Source: CBDFKK01 sp965248815 (lineage in GTDB: Bacteria; Pseudomonadota; Alphaproteobacteria; SMXP01). From it: 64,000 bases of DNA. The position numbers and the translations under genes are program-made. The notes under the pieces are model-generated. The model searched no databases, had not been told where the DNA came from, and saw nothing but the letters and a program-made list of their open reading frames with translations. Numbering within the stretch: position 1 is the stretch's first letter; each line of letters opens with the position of its first letter. Positions 8,279 to 17,679 of this stretch are shown one piece after another. The DNA lies in the NCBI GenBank assembly GCA_965248815.1, contig CBDFKK010000008.1, positions 868,001 to 932,000 on the forward strand, in the 5' to 3' direction.

Positions 8279-10117
8279 CTATTGAGTGAGTTGAGCTTGA
8301 ACATCTAGCTGCGCACCCAAAACTGCTTCGAGAGCTATCTTTCTCGCTTCCCCCTCAAGGCCCATCGCAGACAAAGAGCCGAAGGCGTCAAGTAAATCTG
8401 ACAAAGACGCTTGGGTTGGTCCACCCGGCCCAATGGCAATCATCGCGAGTAGGACAACCTCGCCGAGCCGCTTTGAGACAGTTGCGCTGCTCAAGCGCGA
8501 CAGGACAACTGGTGATGTCTGCATCGCAGCGCTCTGCAACGGCGCCTCCAGCACCTTAAGTTGAGTTTCACGAGACACGGGATAACCGAGGCCTTCCAAC
8601 AGTTCTATGTGGCGTGCGAGTCGGTGGTAGTCAGGGTTGTTTGTGGGCGTGGAGTTAAGCCATTGAAGTGGAGCAGAAGACTGCCAAGGAAGTCGATCCG
8701 ATGGCGCGGCCACTGCAAGAAGTATTCGCAAATCACGAATTGCGCTGGCATCGGATCTGTTGCTGGATCGCGCAATGTCATACCAATCGTATGCACTCTC
8801 CGAATCTCCATTCAGCAAGGCCATGCGCCCGATGTCTGTGGCAACTTCTGCGTAAGGCTCCGAAGGTGTTAGACCGCGCAAGATCGGCCAATAGAGTTCG
8901 GCTGTTGTAGAAAACGAGTCATTCTCTACAGCTAGCGTCGTCGCCGCGCGAAGGGCTTCCGCGACAGCGGACGGCACCGTAAGCGTTTTTAGCATCCGGT
9001 ATATCAATGCTTGTCCGCGTGCGGGGGAGATGTCCGCAATCAAAGTCAGAGCATTGCTTAGTTCATCTGCAGAAAATTCAACTTGATCATAAAGTTCGCC
9101 AAGTTTATCTGCCGTCAGCACTCCAAATTCGGTCGCTTTCTGCGCACTGCTCAACCTTACTCCCAAATCAAAACTCTCATCCAAAGCAAGAGCCGCCAAG
9201 ACCGCTGGAAAGGAACCAGATAGCGCATCTTCGGCAGGCGAAATGCCAACTTGCGCGTGCATCGCGAGCAAAAGCGCATCGAGTTCACTTCCTCTCGGAA
9301 TATCGATCTCGGCGCCGGTCGTCATGCGCGTTACGAGAGCAAAGAAACTTGGGTCCTCGAGGTTCTGTTCACGCAAGAGGTCTGCGGTTAGATCGGCGGC
9401 CGCATTCTCACCTGCGACGACAAAACAAAATGTTCGCAGCTGCAACCAGAACGGCTCATTTCGTCCCTCGGCTGAACTCGTTGCCAAACTGCACGTGCTG
9501 ACATAGTCACGAGCGAGTAGAAATGCTTCAGCCTGATAACGCGCCAGACCTGGGGCCAAGGGAACTGCCGTTCCCATATTCGCCAATTCTGCAATGTCCG
9601 CGACTTGACCGGCAACGTACAGACGCTCAAGCCGCAAGCTGAGAAAGGAAGAGCCGCGGGTAACACCTTCTGGCAGAGGACCCGCCGTCAACAAGAGCCG
9701 GCGGGCAAGCTGATTCATCGTTCTGGAATTGGTCGCCACTGGCAGATTCGGCAACAAGGTCTCAATGACAAGCCGCTCGGAGCCTGCCCACAAATCCTGC
9801 TCGAATCCGCCTGTCGCTGGACCGATCAATCCCATGCCGGAGCTATCGATCCCGCTCAACGTCCCGACTTGAATTCCCCCGTCATCCATTCCGGGCCGAT
9901 CGGTAATGGATCGCATCGGTAAATCAGACGTGCGATCCTGATCTGGCAATTCATTAGACTGGGGCGTAATGCCCCTGGGCGGGCCCGTAACATCTTCTTC
10001 CTGACCGAGGGCACCCTGCACCAGCACAAAAAAAACGGCTGAAATGCAAACAATTCGACCCCAAGATGATACCAGCTTGGAAAAGGCCAAAATTCTATTA
10101 TCGCGGAAACGTGTCAT
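8279..10117 (-). CDS. Large secreted protein of unknown function (helical-repeat-like)
   Basis: About 612 residues from ATG 10117. An N-terminal signal sequence is clear: basic start MTRFRDNR, hydrophobic core ISAVFFVLVQGAL, probable cleavage after LGQ. A proline/aspartate-rich linker follows. The rest is Ala/Leu-rich and looks all-helical, with repeated ARxYxAExxLLARD-like and AYDWYDIARSSN-like units that suggest degenerate TPR or Sel1-type repeats. I see no catalytic motif. The start overlaps the stop of the 47-residue membrane-protein gene by 20 bases, so the two are probably translated together. The position between xerD and aroK suggests a conserved chromosomal gene rather than acquired cargo. 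A periplasmic scaffold is possible, but the function is unknown. Confidence 0.75.
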   Translation of the reverse strand: MTRFRDNRILAFSKLVSSWGRIVCISAVFFVLVQGALGQEEDVTGPPRGITPQSNELPDQDRTSDLPMRSITDRPGMDDGGIQVGTLSGIDSSGMGLIGPATGGFEQDLWAGSERLVIETLLPNLPVATNSRTMNQLARRLLLTAGPLPEGVTRGSSFLSLRLERLYVAGQVADIAELANMGTAVPLAPGLARYQAEAFLLARDYVSTCSLATSSAEGRNEPFWLQLRTFCFVVAGENAAADLTADLLREQNLEDPSFFALVTRMTTGAEIDIPRGSELDALLLAMHAQVGISPAEDALSGSFPAVLAALALDESFDLGVRLSSAQKATEFGVLTADKLGELYDQVEFSADELSNALTLIADISPARGQALIYRMLKTLTVPSAVAEALRAATTLAVENDSFSTTAELYWPILRGLTPSEPYAEVATDIGRMALLNGDSESAYDWYDIARSSNRSDASAIRDLRILLAVAAPSDRLPWQSSAPLQWLNSTPTNNPDYHRLARHIELLEGLGYPVSRETQLKVLEAPLQSAAMQTSPVVLSRLSSATVSKRLGEVVLLAMIAIGPGGPTQASLSDLLDAFGSLSAMGLEGEARKIALEAVLGAQLDVQAQLTQ

Positions 10118-10241
10118 CGGGAACAACGATTTCGATTTCGTTTGCAGGGGGCTCCATTCTCTGGGCCACAACGTAGAGTGCGATGCCTCCGCAAAGAAAT
10201 ATCAACGCGATCACGACTGTAAGACCAACGGCGCCCTTCAT
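10098..10241 (-). CDS. 47-residue single-pass membrane protein
   Basis: ATG 10241 to TAA 10098 encodes 47 residues beginning MKGAVGLTVVIALIFLC. One strong hydrophobic helix (about residues 5-27, ending YVVAQRM) is followed by a short acidic, proline-containing tail (EIEIVVPDDTFPR). The stop overlaps the start of the large secreted-protein gene by 20 bases, a classic translational-coupling arrangement that argues the frame is real. It is too short for most gene callers. The orientation is probably N-in with the tail in the periplasm, facing the secreted partner. The ribosome site is weak (GTGAGC). No homologue is recognised. The roughly 270-base gap to aroK holds the divergent promoters. Confidence 0.7.
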   Translation of the reverse strand: MKGAVGLTVVIALIFLCGGIALYVVAQRMEPPANEIEIVVPDDTFPR

Positions 10242-10509
10242 GAAAGCTCACATCTATAAAAAATTGAATTTTTGGCGTTTCCGGTCGATAGATTCGAGCA
10301 TCGGCGAGCTATTGGCATTTCATTATAAATGAGTGGTGACATCGTATTTTGCGGTTCGCCTCGCCATTCAGCCGGATCTGTTGTAGACGGAAATTGTGAA
10401 CTAAAGTGTAAAGAGGTAATAAACGAGATTCAACGATGCGTGAATTAGAGAAGGGGCATATTAGCACCGCGCAAGTCGCGCTGATTCAGCGAACGCCTGG
10501 TTTGTACCT

Positions 10510-11070
10510 GTGACCCCATCATCCGATCGACAACAGCGTCTCAAGTCCCGAACAATTGCCCTGGTTGGGCTGATGGGCGCGGGCAAAACTACCATCGGCC
10601 GCCGACTCGCAAAATCCCTAGGTATTCCGTTTGTCGATGCTGACGCGGAAATCGAGGCCGCGGCCGGCCGCACCATCAACGACATTTTCGATACTCACGG
10701 GGAAGCTGAGTTTCGTCGCGGTGAGCACCGTGTTATTGAGCGCGTGCTATCAAGTCCGCCTCACGTTCTCGCTACTGGCGGTGGAGCGTTTATGAATCCG
10801 GAAACCAGGTCACTCATTGAAAAGTCTGCGATCTCGATCTGGTTGCGCGCAGATTTGGACCTACTCATGAAGCGCGTGAGCAAAAGAGATACGCGACCAT
10901 TATTGAAAAATGGCAATCCACGTGAAGTCATGGAAAAGCTCATAGAAGAAAGATATTCGATCTATGGGTTAGTGGATATAGTTGTGGACAGCGTGGATGG
11001 GCCACATGACATTATAGTCAATGAAATAATTGATTCACTGAACGACTATTATGAAGCTCGACCATCTTGA
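10510..11070 (+). CDS. aroK: Shikimate kinase
   Basis: 186 residues from a GTG start at 10510. It phosphorylates shikimate with ATP, the fifth step of the chorismate pathway. Visible features are the P-loop GLMGAGKTT (residues 20-28), the shikimate-binding DAD motif (Asp43/Asp45), Arg69 in EFRRGE, the glycine triplet in ATGGGAF (90-92) and the lid arginine in RDTRPLL (Arg129). The length is normal. The gene overlaps aroB by four bases (TTGA), so the two form a tight operon, the standard alphaproteobacterial aroK-aroB order. A divergent promoter region of about 270 bases lies upstream. Confidence 0.95.
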   Translation: MTPSSDRQQRLKSRTIALVGLMGAGKTTIGRRLAKSLGIPFVDADAEIEAAAGRTINDIFDTHGEAEFRRGEHRVIERVLSSPPHVLATGGGAFMNPETRSLIEKSAISIWLRADLDLLMKRVSKRDTRPLLKNGNPREVMEKLIEERYSIYGLVDIVVDSVDGPHDIIVNEIIDSLNDYYEARPS

Positions 11071-12188
11071 CAATACCATTGCACGATATTGTTCCGATAG
11101 AGCTCGGTGATCGCTCGTATAACATTCATGTCGGACGCGGGCTGCTGACGCGCGCGGGCGAATTGCTGAAGCCTGTTCTTGGACGGCCGAGAACTGTTAC
11201 CGTTACTGACGAAAAAGTAGCGGATATATATTTGGAGCAATTCGGGCGCGCGCTGAGCGAACACCAAATTGAAAATCAGAATGTGATACTTCCTGCAGGT
11301 GAAGCAACCAAAAGCTTTAGCCAACTTGAGAGATTGCTTGAAGAGCTATTGCATTTGGGTGTTGAACGAGGGGATACGATCCTTGCCTTTGGAGGCGGTG
11401 TTGTCGGTGATCTTGCCGGTTTTGCTGCGTCTGTTCTGCGACGCGGCGTCGCCTTTGCGCAGATCCCGACCACACTTCTCGCGCAGGTGGATTCGTCAGT
11501 CGGCGGCAAGACCGGGATTAATACCGTTCACGGAAAGAATTTGGTGGGAGCATTTTATCAACCGAAAATCGTTTTAGCAGACATTGATACACTAAAGACC
11601 CTCCCGCGTCGCGATTTCTTGTCTGGTTACGCTGAAGTCCTAAAATACGCCTTGTTAGGTGACGCGGTCTTCTATGATTGGCTGAATCAGAATATCGACA
11701 ATTTTCTATCTTTGGATGCGGACACGCTGTTGCACGCAATAAAGACATCTTGCATCGCAAAAGCAAAAATTGTCGAAGCCGATGAACATGAAGCGGGCCA
11801 GCGCGCACTTTTGAACCTTGGGCATACTTTTGCGCACGCGCTCGAAGCAGCGACCGGATTTAGCGAGGACTTGACCCATGGAGAAGCCGTCGCTATTGGC
11901 CAGAAGCTAGCCTTTTCGTTTTCTTGCGATCTAGGCTATTGCGATGAAAACACGGTCGGGAAAGTGAGCGACCTTCTCAGGAAAATGGGCATACGCCAGG
12001 ACCTCCATGAAATCGGCGGATATAATCTTAGCGCGGATGAATTGCTTGCTCACATGTCGCAAGACAAGAAGGTTGTTGACGGAAAACTAACGTTTATATT
12101 GGTACGTGATATAGGCAAGGCCTTTATTTGCCACGACGTAGATCGAGGCAAGGTCAAACGATTTCTAGAGAAAATGGTGCAGTCCTAG
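11067..12188 (+). CDS. aroB: 3-dehydroquinate synthase
   Basis: 373 residues, reading from a TTG at 11067 that overlaps the aroK stop; another TTG lies at 11079. It converts DAHP to 3-dehydroquinate using NAD and a divalent metal. Family residues are in place: NAD-binding loop FGGGVVGDLAGF (108-119), PTTLLAQVDSSVGGKTG, and metal ligands Glu190 (GYAEVLKYALL), His253 (NLGHTFAHALE) and His271 (THGEAVAIG). The stop codon overlaps the GTG start of the next gene by one base, so aroK, aroB and the CorC-like gene probably share one transcript. Confidence 0.96.
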   Translation: MTIPLHDIVPIELGDRSYNIHVGRGLLTRAGELLKPVLGRPRTVTVTDEKVADIYLEQFGRALSEHQIENQNVILPAGEATKSFSQLERLLEELLHLGVERGDTILAFGGGVVGDLAGFAASVLRRGVAFAQIPTTLLAQVDSSVGGKTGINTVHGKNLVGAFYQPKIVLADIDTLKTLPRRDFLSGYAEVLKYALLGDAVFYDWLNQNIDNFLSLDADTLLHAIKTSCIAKAKIVEADEHEAGQRALLNLGHTFAHALEAATGFSEDLTHGEAVAIGQKLAFSFSCDLGYCDENTVGKVSDLLRKMGIRQDLHEIGGYNLSADELLAHMSQDKKVVDGKLTFILVRDIGKAFICHDVDRGKVKRFLEKMVQS

Positions 12189-13477
12189 TGGACCCAAGCA
12201 TACTGCTCGTAGTCGTTGCAATTCTGGTTCTTCTACTCCTATCAGGCTATTTCTCGGGATCCGAAACAGCACTGACTGCGACATCGCGTGCGCGCATGCA
12301 TCAACTTGAAAAGGACGGTGTTAAGCGAGCGATTGTCGTTAATGAGCTCATCAACAATAGAGAGCGGCTGATTGGGGCGATACTACTCGGCAACAATCTG
12401 GTCAACATTTTGGCGTCGGCGCTCGCGACGAGCGCCTTCATAACCGTATTTGGGGAAGCCGGCGTCGTATATGCCACGCTCATGATGACGGCCCTTGTTC
12501 TCATTTTCGCCGAAGTACTTCCCAAGACGTACGCGATCAGCAATCCGGACAGGATGGCGATGGCCGTCTCTCCGACTTTGCGGATTATAGTCAAAGTCCT
12601 TGCGCCCATCGTACTGGCTGTAGAATGGATCGTTCGCAAGACAATGAACATGCTTGATCAAAATATTGATGAGGCAACAGACGTAGTTTCTCCACATGAA
12701 GAAATACGAGGAGCCATTGATCTTCACCACCTAGAAGGAGGCGTGAAAAAGCGAGATCGAGATATGCTTGGAGGCATTCTCGATTTACGGGATATGACTG
12801 TTGACGAAGTTATGGTCCATCGAAAAAACATGGAAATGGTCGATATTGAGCTGCCATCGACTGAAATCGTAAACCAAGTGCTTAATAGTCAATACACGCG
12901 CTTGCCGTTCTGGAGAGATAATCCCGAAAATATTGTTGGCGTACTACATGCAAAAAATATTCTAAAGGCGCTGCAAGACGAAGCTGAAAGTATAGACGGT
13001 CTTTCCATTGCATCGCTGCTCATCGAACCCTGGTTTATACCCGAGACCACAACTCTTCAAGAACAGCTAAAAGCATTCTTGAACAAACGACAGCACTTTG
13101 CCTTAGTCGTCGATGAATACGGGGCCTTAATGGGATTGGTCACACTAGAAGACATCCTGGAGGAAATCGTCGGCGATATTATCGACGAGCACGACAAATT
13201 AGTGCGCGGCGTGCGGCCTCAGCCAAACGGTTCGGTCTATGTAGACGGACACATACCCGTGCGAGATCTCAATAGAGCTGTCGATTGGGATCTCCCAGAA
13301 GACGAAGCAAATACGATCGCGGGTCTCGTCATTCACGAAGCGCAAACGATCCCGGAGGCAGGGCAAATGTTCAGCTACTATGGATATCGTTTTGAAATCT
13401 TGCGCCGGCACCGCAATCAAATAACAGCGCTGAGAATTACGCCGCCGCCAGCAAAAGTTACCGCCGCGGCGAGCTAG
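12188..13477 (+). CDS. CNNM/CorC-HlyC family membrane protein
   Basis: About 429 residues from a GTG at 12188 that shares a base with the aroB stop. The order of domains is a DUF21/CNNM membrane domain (about 1-180, with GYFSGSETALTATSRARM and LGNNLVNILAS), two CBS domains (about 200-325, MVHRKNMEMVDI and FALVVDEYGALMGLVTLEDILEEIVGDI), and a C-terminal CorC_HlyC domain. Family members are linked to Mg2+/Co2+ efflux or homeostasis. The haemolysin name is historical. The membrane part has the small-residue-rich helices expected of CNNM proteins. It forms the end of the aro operon and converges on bolA, with only 23 bases between stops. Confidence 0.88.
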   Translation: MDPSILLVVVAILVLLLLSGYFSGSETALTATSRARMHQLEKDGVKRAIVVNELINNRERLIGAILLGNNLVNILASALATSAFITVFGEAGVVYATLMMTALVLIFAEVLPKTYAISNPDRMAMAVSPTLRIIVKVLAPIVLAVEWIVRKTMNMLDQNIDEATDVVSPHEEIRGAIDLHHLEGGVKKRDRDMLGGILDLRDMTVDEVMVHRKNMEMVDIELPSTEIVNQVLNSQYTRLPFWRDNPENIVGVLHAKNILKALQDEAESIDGLSIASLLIEPWFIPETTTLQEQLKAFLNKRQHFALVVDEYGALMGLVTLEDILEEIVGDIIDEHDKLVRGVRPQPNGSVYVDGHIPVRDLNRAVDWDLPEDEANTIAGLVIHEAQTIPEAGQMFSYYGYRFEILRRHRNQITALRITPPPAKVTAAAS

Positions 13478-13500
13478 ACCGCTTTTCTCTATCCAAGTCA

Positions 13501-13785
13501 CTACTTGCTCTGCGCGCGAGCTTCCTCAGGCGTCATCGTGCTGAGCGCTAGTGCGTGTACCGAGCCGCCCAACTCCTCGCTTAATGCTTTGTTAACCAAC
13601 CTATGACGATTTACGCGGGTTAACCCGTCAAAGGCGTCAGATACGATGCAGACACGAAAATGGGTCTCACCTTCAGGCCGGGCGCCTGCGTGACCCGCAT
13701 GCAAATGCGATTCATCGACGATCTCTAGGGACTTAGGCGCCAAAGCGTCGGTTAGCTTATTGCCTATTTGGTCAACCATGCCCAT
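13501..13785 (-). CDS. bolA: BolA-family protein
   Basis: About 94 residues from ATG 13785 (MGMVDQIGNKL). In-frame alternatives are 13779 and a longer frame to 13833. The fold signature is clear: LAPKSLEIVDESHLHAGHAG with the conserved histidines, then a glycine-containing strand THFRVCIVSDAF and the conserved RHRLVNKALSEEL. BolA proteins partner with monothiol glutaredoxins to carry [2Fe-2S] clusters and affect iron-related regulation and cell shape. It is divergent from the J-domain gene, with about 115 bases between the chosen starts, an arrangement repeated in many Alphaproteobacteria. Confidence 0.92.
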   Translation of the reverse strand: MGMVDQIGNKLTDALAPKSLEIVDESHLHAGHAGARPEGETHFRVCIVSDAFDGLTRVNRHRLVNKALSEELGGSVHALALSTMTPEEARAQSK

Positions 13786-13901
13786 CTTATACAGCTCACA
13801 TAAATCGAGAAAAAAAGCCAGAAAAGAAGGCAACGTTTACCTCAAATGTCAAGAATAGGCTTTTCTTGTTTTCATTTTGAGAGGTGACCATAATTCAGAC
13901 C

Positions 13902-14570
13902 ATGTCATCGACCTATTCATATAGGCCCCCGCTGGGCTTGGATATCCGAATTAAGCCCACGAAGAAGAAGGGCAAGGAGGAACCAACAAAGCGCAAGTGC
14001 GCCTGGCCCAACTGTAAAAGCCTGGGCCGGCACCGGGCACCCAAAAGGGACAACCCTCGTGAATTTCAATGGTTGTGCCTCAACCATGCGCGCGAATTCA
14101 ATCGGGCATGGAACTTCTTTGAAGGCATGGAGGACGACGACGTCAAGAGATACATGGAAGACAGCCTAACGGGTCACCGGCCAACATGGTCGATGGGCAC
14201 CAACGGAACCGCATCCGAACAAGCTGACATTGATGCAAGTGCCGGCCCCTCAATGAAAAGCAAATTTCAAGCGCGCCTCGATCCGGCCGATCGCATAGGC
14301 GACCACTATGGTCTGTTTTCTGATTCCGCCAAACGCGCCGCACAGCAGCGAATGGTACCGAGATTGACACGACACCAGACTCGAGCTCTCGAGACGCTGG
14401 ATTTGTCAGAAACGGCTACGCGGTCGGAAATAAAAACCAAGTACAAAAAGTTGGTCAAGAAATATCATCCGGACGCCAACGGCGGCGACACGGCCGCCGT
14501 CGAGCGCTTACGTAGCGTCATCAAGGCCTACAACGTGCTGAAAACGGCGAATCTCGCGCCGGAAGACTAA
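13902..14570 (+). CDS. C-terminal J-domain (DnaJ-like) protein
   Basis: About 222 residues. The J-domain is at the very C-terminus, with the diagnostic HPD in KKYHPDANGGD preceded by basic helix II (KTKYKKLVKK). The N-terminal half is basic and has a possible zinc knuckle (KCAWPNCKSLGRHRAP, Cys-x4-Cys plus a downstream Cys-x2-His in WLCLNHAREFN). J-domains stimulate Hsp70 ATPase; what this one delivers is unknown. The start is uncertain: ATG 13902 lacks a good ribosome site, and a GTG at 13884 has GAGAG directly against it. The bolA / J-protein / cobST order recurs in alphaproteobacterial chromosomes. Confidence 0.85.
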   Translation: MSSTYSYRPPLGLDIRIKPTKKKGKEEPTKRKCAWPNCKSLGRHRAPKRDNPREFQWLCLNHAREFNRAWNFFEGMEDDDVKRYMEDSLTGHRPTWSMGTNGTASEQADIDASAGPSMKSKFQARLDPADRIGDHYGLFSDSAKRAAQQRMVPRLTRHQTRALETLDLSETATRSEIKTKYKKLVKKYHPDANGGDTAAVERLRSVIKAYNVLKTANLAPED

Positions 14571-14694
14571 GGTTTTCTATCCGCTAATCGGCTGACCCTG
14601 GTCAAGTGGCGGTCAATTACACGATCGCCAATTAGACTATAACTAAGAATATTGCGACATGCCTTGAAATATAGGCATTATCGCCTCGAATTTG

Positions 14695-14720
14695 CCGGTT
14701 ACATACTCCGGTTACATACT
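14695..14720. repeat. Perfect tandem 13-base direct repeat before cobS
   Basis: The 13-base unit CCGGTTACATACT occurs twice, head to tail (14695-14707 and 14708-14720), ending 47 bases before the cobS ATG. This is either a small slippage duplication or a paired binding site. No known operator was recognised. Confidence 0.8.
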
Positions 14721-14767
14721 AATGGGCTGGGCAATAGCGAGAAATTTGGGAGCCAAGGAAACCGACT

Positions 14768-15760
14768 ATGACAGAGGCTTTCGCGAATACTACTGAAGCC
14801 AGCATGCCTGACATCACAATCTCGGCGCGGCAAGTGTTTGGCATCGAGGCAGACATGGATGTGCCGGCGTACTCCCGGGCGGAAGAACATGTGCCCATTC
14901 TCGACGAGTCCTATCGTTTTGATACGGACACGACTATGGCAATCCTGGCGGGCTTTAAACACAACCGTCGAGTTATGATTCAAGGCTATCACGGCACCGG
15001 AAAATCGACCCATATTGAACAAGTTGCCGCTCGCCTCAATTGGCCCTGTGTGCGGGTCAATCTCGACAGTCATATCAGTCGGATCGACTTGATCGGCAAA
15101 GATGCGATCGTGCTCAAGGATGGCAAACAGGTCACCGAGTTTAGGGAAGGGATCCTGCCGTGGTGCCTGCAAAATCCCGTTGCACTCTGCTTTGACGAAT
15201 ACGATGCGGGCCGGCCGGACGTCATGTTTGTGATTCAGCGGGTCCTCGAAGTACAAGGCAAACTGACCTTACTCGATCAAAATAAGGTTATTCACCCGCA
15301 TCCAGCGTTCCGCTTGTTTTCAACCACAAACACGGTGGGATTAGGTGACACGACCGGTCTTTATCACGGCACTCAACAAATCAATCAAGGACAGATGGAC
15401 CGTTGGAGCATCGTAACGACGCTCAATTATCTGCCTCATGAGAAGGAGCTAGACATAATTCTAGCAAAGTGTCCGTCGTACGCGACGAAGGAACGCAAGA
15501 AGATTGTTTCTTCCATGATCCGCACGGCAGAGCTCACGAGAAACGCTTTCATGAATGGAGACATTTCAACGGTCATGAGTCCTAGAACCGTTTTGACTTG
15601 GGCAGAAAATGCGGAAATTTTCGGAGACAATGGATTTGCGTTTCGCGTCACATTCCTGAACAAGTGTGATGAGCTTGAACGCCCTACGGTGGCCGAATTC
15701 TATCAGCGTTGCTTTGGCGAGGATTTGCCCGATGCCGCCACACAGGTAGCGGTCAACTAG
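14768..15760 (+). CDS. cobS: Aerobic cobaltochelatase subunit CobS
   Basis: 330 residues, as in characterised CobS. This AAA+ ATPase forms rings with CobT and drives cobalt insertion by CobN into hydrogenobyrinate a,c-diamide in aerobic B12 synthesis. Seen are the N-terminal FGIEADMDVPA, the Walker A motif GYHGTGKS (73-80), the Walker B motif LCFDEYDAG (Asp143, Glu144), sensor region STTNTVGLGDTTG and MDRWSI. The ATG at 14768 is preceded by GGGAGCCAAGGAAACC, which gives a ribosome site. cobT follows after 8 bases. cobN is not in the window. The preceding 200 bases show no recognisable B12 riboswitch. Confidence 0.96.
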   Translation: MTEAFANTTEASMPDITISARQVFGIEADMDVPAYSRAEEHVPILDESYRFDTDTTMAILAGFKHNRRVMIQGYHGTGKSTHIEQVAARLNWPCVRVNLDSHISRIDLIGKDAIVLKDGKQVTEFREGILPWCLQNPVALCFDEYDAGRPDVMFVIQRVLEVQGKLTLLDQNKVIHPHPAFRLFSTTNTVGLGDTTGLYHGTQQINQGQMDRWSIVTTLNYLPHEKELDIILAKCPSYATKERKKIVSSMIRTAELTRNAFMNGDISTVMSPRTVLTWAENAEIFGDNGFAFRVTFLNKCDELERPTVAEFYQRCFGEDLPDAATQVAVN

Positions 15761-15768
15761 CGTATTGA

Positions 15769-17679
15769 ATGCAAAAAAAAACGGACCCGACAGAACCCTT
15801 CAAGCGCGCGCTCGGCCAAACGACGCGCTCAATGGCCGCTGAGCCAGAGCTGGAGGTCTCATTTGGAATAGAACCGGCAAGTTTGCAGGGCATGAAGGCC
15901 AGCCTTCCTTTGCCACCCAAAGACCTTGCTCCGAGCGAAGTGGCCCGCTTGCGAGGTCAAGCAGATTCGTTTGCCTTGCGCCTTTCTCATCACGACGAAG
16001 CAACAAATGCGAAATTCCAACCCCGAGACGAATCTGCCCGTCGTTTGTTTTTGGAGCTTGAACAAACGCGCACTGATGCGATCGGTGCAAATGCCATGGA
16101 TGGCGTGCGACACAATCTCTCCGCTTTCGTTGAGCACAGATGCGAAAAGCGAGGCTTAGCCAAACTCGAAGACAGACAAGATGCTCCTTTAGCTGACATT
16201 GTTTCGCTAATTCTAAGGCAGAAACTCACAGGCGATGCGCCTCCTAAGAGCGCCAAACGTTTGGTTGATCTGATGCGGCCGATCATTGAAGAAAAAGCGG
16301 GAGACGAGATCGCAGAATTGTGCGATTGCGTCAGTGACCAACAAGCATTTGCAAGACTGAGCCGAAAGCTAATCGCCAATTTGGGACTTGCAGATTCCCT
16401 CAGCGAAGCATCCGACGATGAGGCCGAGTCCCAGGAAGATGATGATCAAAACACTAACCAAGAAGATCAGGAAACCGAAGCAGTCAGGGGGGAACAGCCT
16501 GAAGGCGCACGCACCGACGGAACGGAGTGGGCCGACAGTACCGATACACAAGATGATCGTGACGTCGACATGGCCTCGGAAGATATGCTGGACTCGGCCG
16601 ACTACGACGAAGCCGCAGAAGGCAACCGCCCCTGGCGCCCCGATTTTCTTGGAGGGGATCGGCGCAACGAGCCCGCCTACAAGGTTTATTCCCAGACAAA
16701 CGACGAAATCGTTCCTGCTGAAGAACTGTGTGAACCGGAGGAATTGGAGCGGCTACGCCACTATTTAGATCAACAATTGCACAGCCTGCAGAGCGCCGTC
16801 GCGCGCCTGGCCAATCGCCTGCAACGCCGCCTCCTGGCACAGCAATATCGCTCTTGGGACTTTGACCGTGAGGAAGGACTGCTCGATACGGCACGCCTGA
16901 CGCGGGTCGTCATCGATCCTTATCATCCATTGTCCTTCAAAGTTGAGCAGGAAATGGACTTTCGCGACACGGTGGTCACGCTGTTGCTGGACAATTCGGG
17001 GTCGATGCGCGGTCGGCCTATCACTGTCGCGGCCATGTGCGCTGACATCCTTGCGCGCACGCTCGAGCGTTGCAACGTCAAGGTTGAGATTCTTGGCTTT
17101 ACAACAAAAGCTTGGAAAGGTGGTCAAAGCCGCGAGCGATGGTTGGCGGAAGGCAAGCCGCCCTCGCCTGGGCGCCTCAATGATCTGAGACACATTATTT
17201 ACAAAGCGGCCGACGAGCCTTGGAGACGCACACGGAAAAATCTGGGACTCATGATGCGCGAGGGACTGCTCAAGGAGAACATTGACGGTGAAGCAATTCT
17301 TTGGGCTCACAATAGATTAGTGGGGCGAAGCGAACAGCGGCGCATCTTGATGGTCATTTCGGATGGAGCTCCAGTCGACGATTCCACGCTGTCGGTCAAC
17401 GCCGGAAATTATTTGGAACGCCACCTAAGAGACGTTATCGACTACATCGAGAATCGGTCAGCGGTGGAACTCATTGCGATCGGGATAGGTCACGACGTTA
17501 CGCGGTACTACAAGCGCGCCGTAACCATCGTTGATGCGGAGCAGTTGGGAGGGGCTATGACCGAGCAACTGGCCGACCTATTTGACACCACCACATCGCA
17601 AAGGCAACCGACACTCGAGACGCGTTCAGCCCAAGAGCGCAAGCGGTCCGGTGAGCAAGCATCATCTTCTCGTCGTTAG
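15769..17679 (+). CDS. cobT: Aerobic cobaltochelatase subunit CobT
   Basis: 636 residues. It is the von Willebrand A partner of CobS in the aerobic cobaltochelatase complex. The N-terminal third is helical, the middle (about 200-285) is strongly acidic with runs of Asp/Glu, and the C-terminal third is a vWA domain with the MIDAS motif LLLDNSGSMRGRP and the trailing ISDGAPVDDSTL. This layout is the family standard. It starts 9 bases after the cobS stop, clearly in one operon. It is full length and intact. The IS3-family insertion begins about 105 bases after its stop and does not touch the coding region. Confidence 0.95.
   Translation: MQKKTDPTEPFKRALGQTTRSMAAEPELEVSFGIEPASLQGMKASLPLPPKDLAPSEVARLRGQADSFALRLSHHDEATNAKFQPRDESARRLFLELEQTRTDAIGANAMDGVRHNLSAFVEHRCEKRGLAKLEDRQDAPLADIVSLILRQKLTGDAPPKSAKRLVDLMRPIIEEKAGDEIAELCDCVSDQQAFARLSRKLIANLGLADSLSEASDDEAESQEDDDQNTNQEDQETEAVRGEQPEGARTDGTEWADSTDTQDDRDVDMASEDMLDSADYDEAAEGNRPWRPDFLGGDRRNEPAYKVYSQTNDEIVPAEELCEPEELERLRHYLDQQLHSLQSAVARLANRLQRRLLAQQYRSWDFDREEGLLDTARLTRVVIDPYHPLSFKVEQEMDFRDTVVTLLLDNSGSMRGRPITVAAMCADILARTLERCNVKVEILGFTTKAWKGGQSRERWLAEGKPPSPGRLNDLRHIIYKAADEPWRRTRKNLGLMMREGLLKENIDGEAILWAHNRLVGRSEQRRILMVISDGAPVDDSTLSVNAGNYLERHLRDVIDYIENRSAVELIAIGIGHDVTRYYKRAVTIVDAEQLGGAMTEQLADLFDTTTSQRQPTLETRSAQERKRSGEQASSSRR

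Noticed and set aside
14571..14767. Cobalamin riboswitch upstream of cobS
   Set aside because: No B12-box-like core or helical arrangement was seen; only the short tandem repeat stands out.
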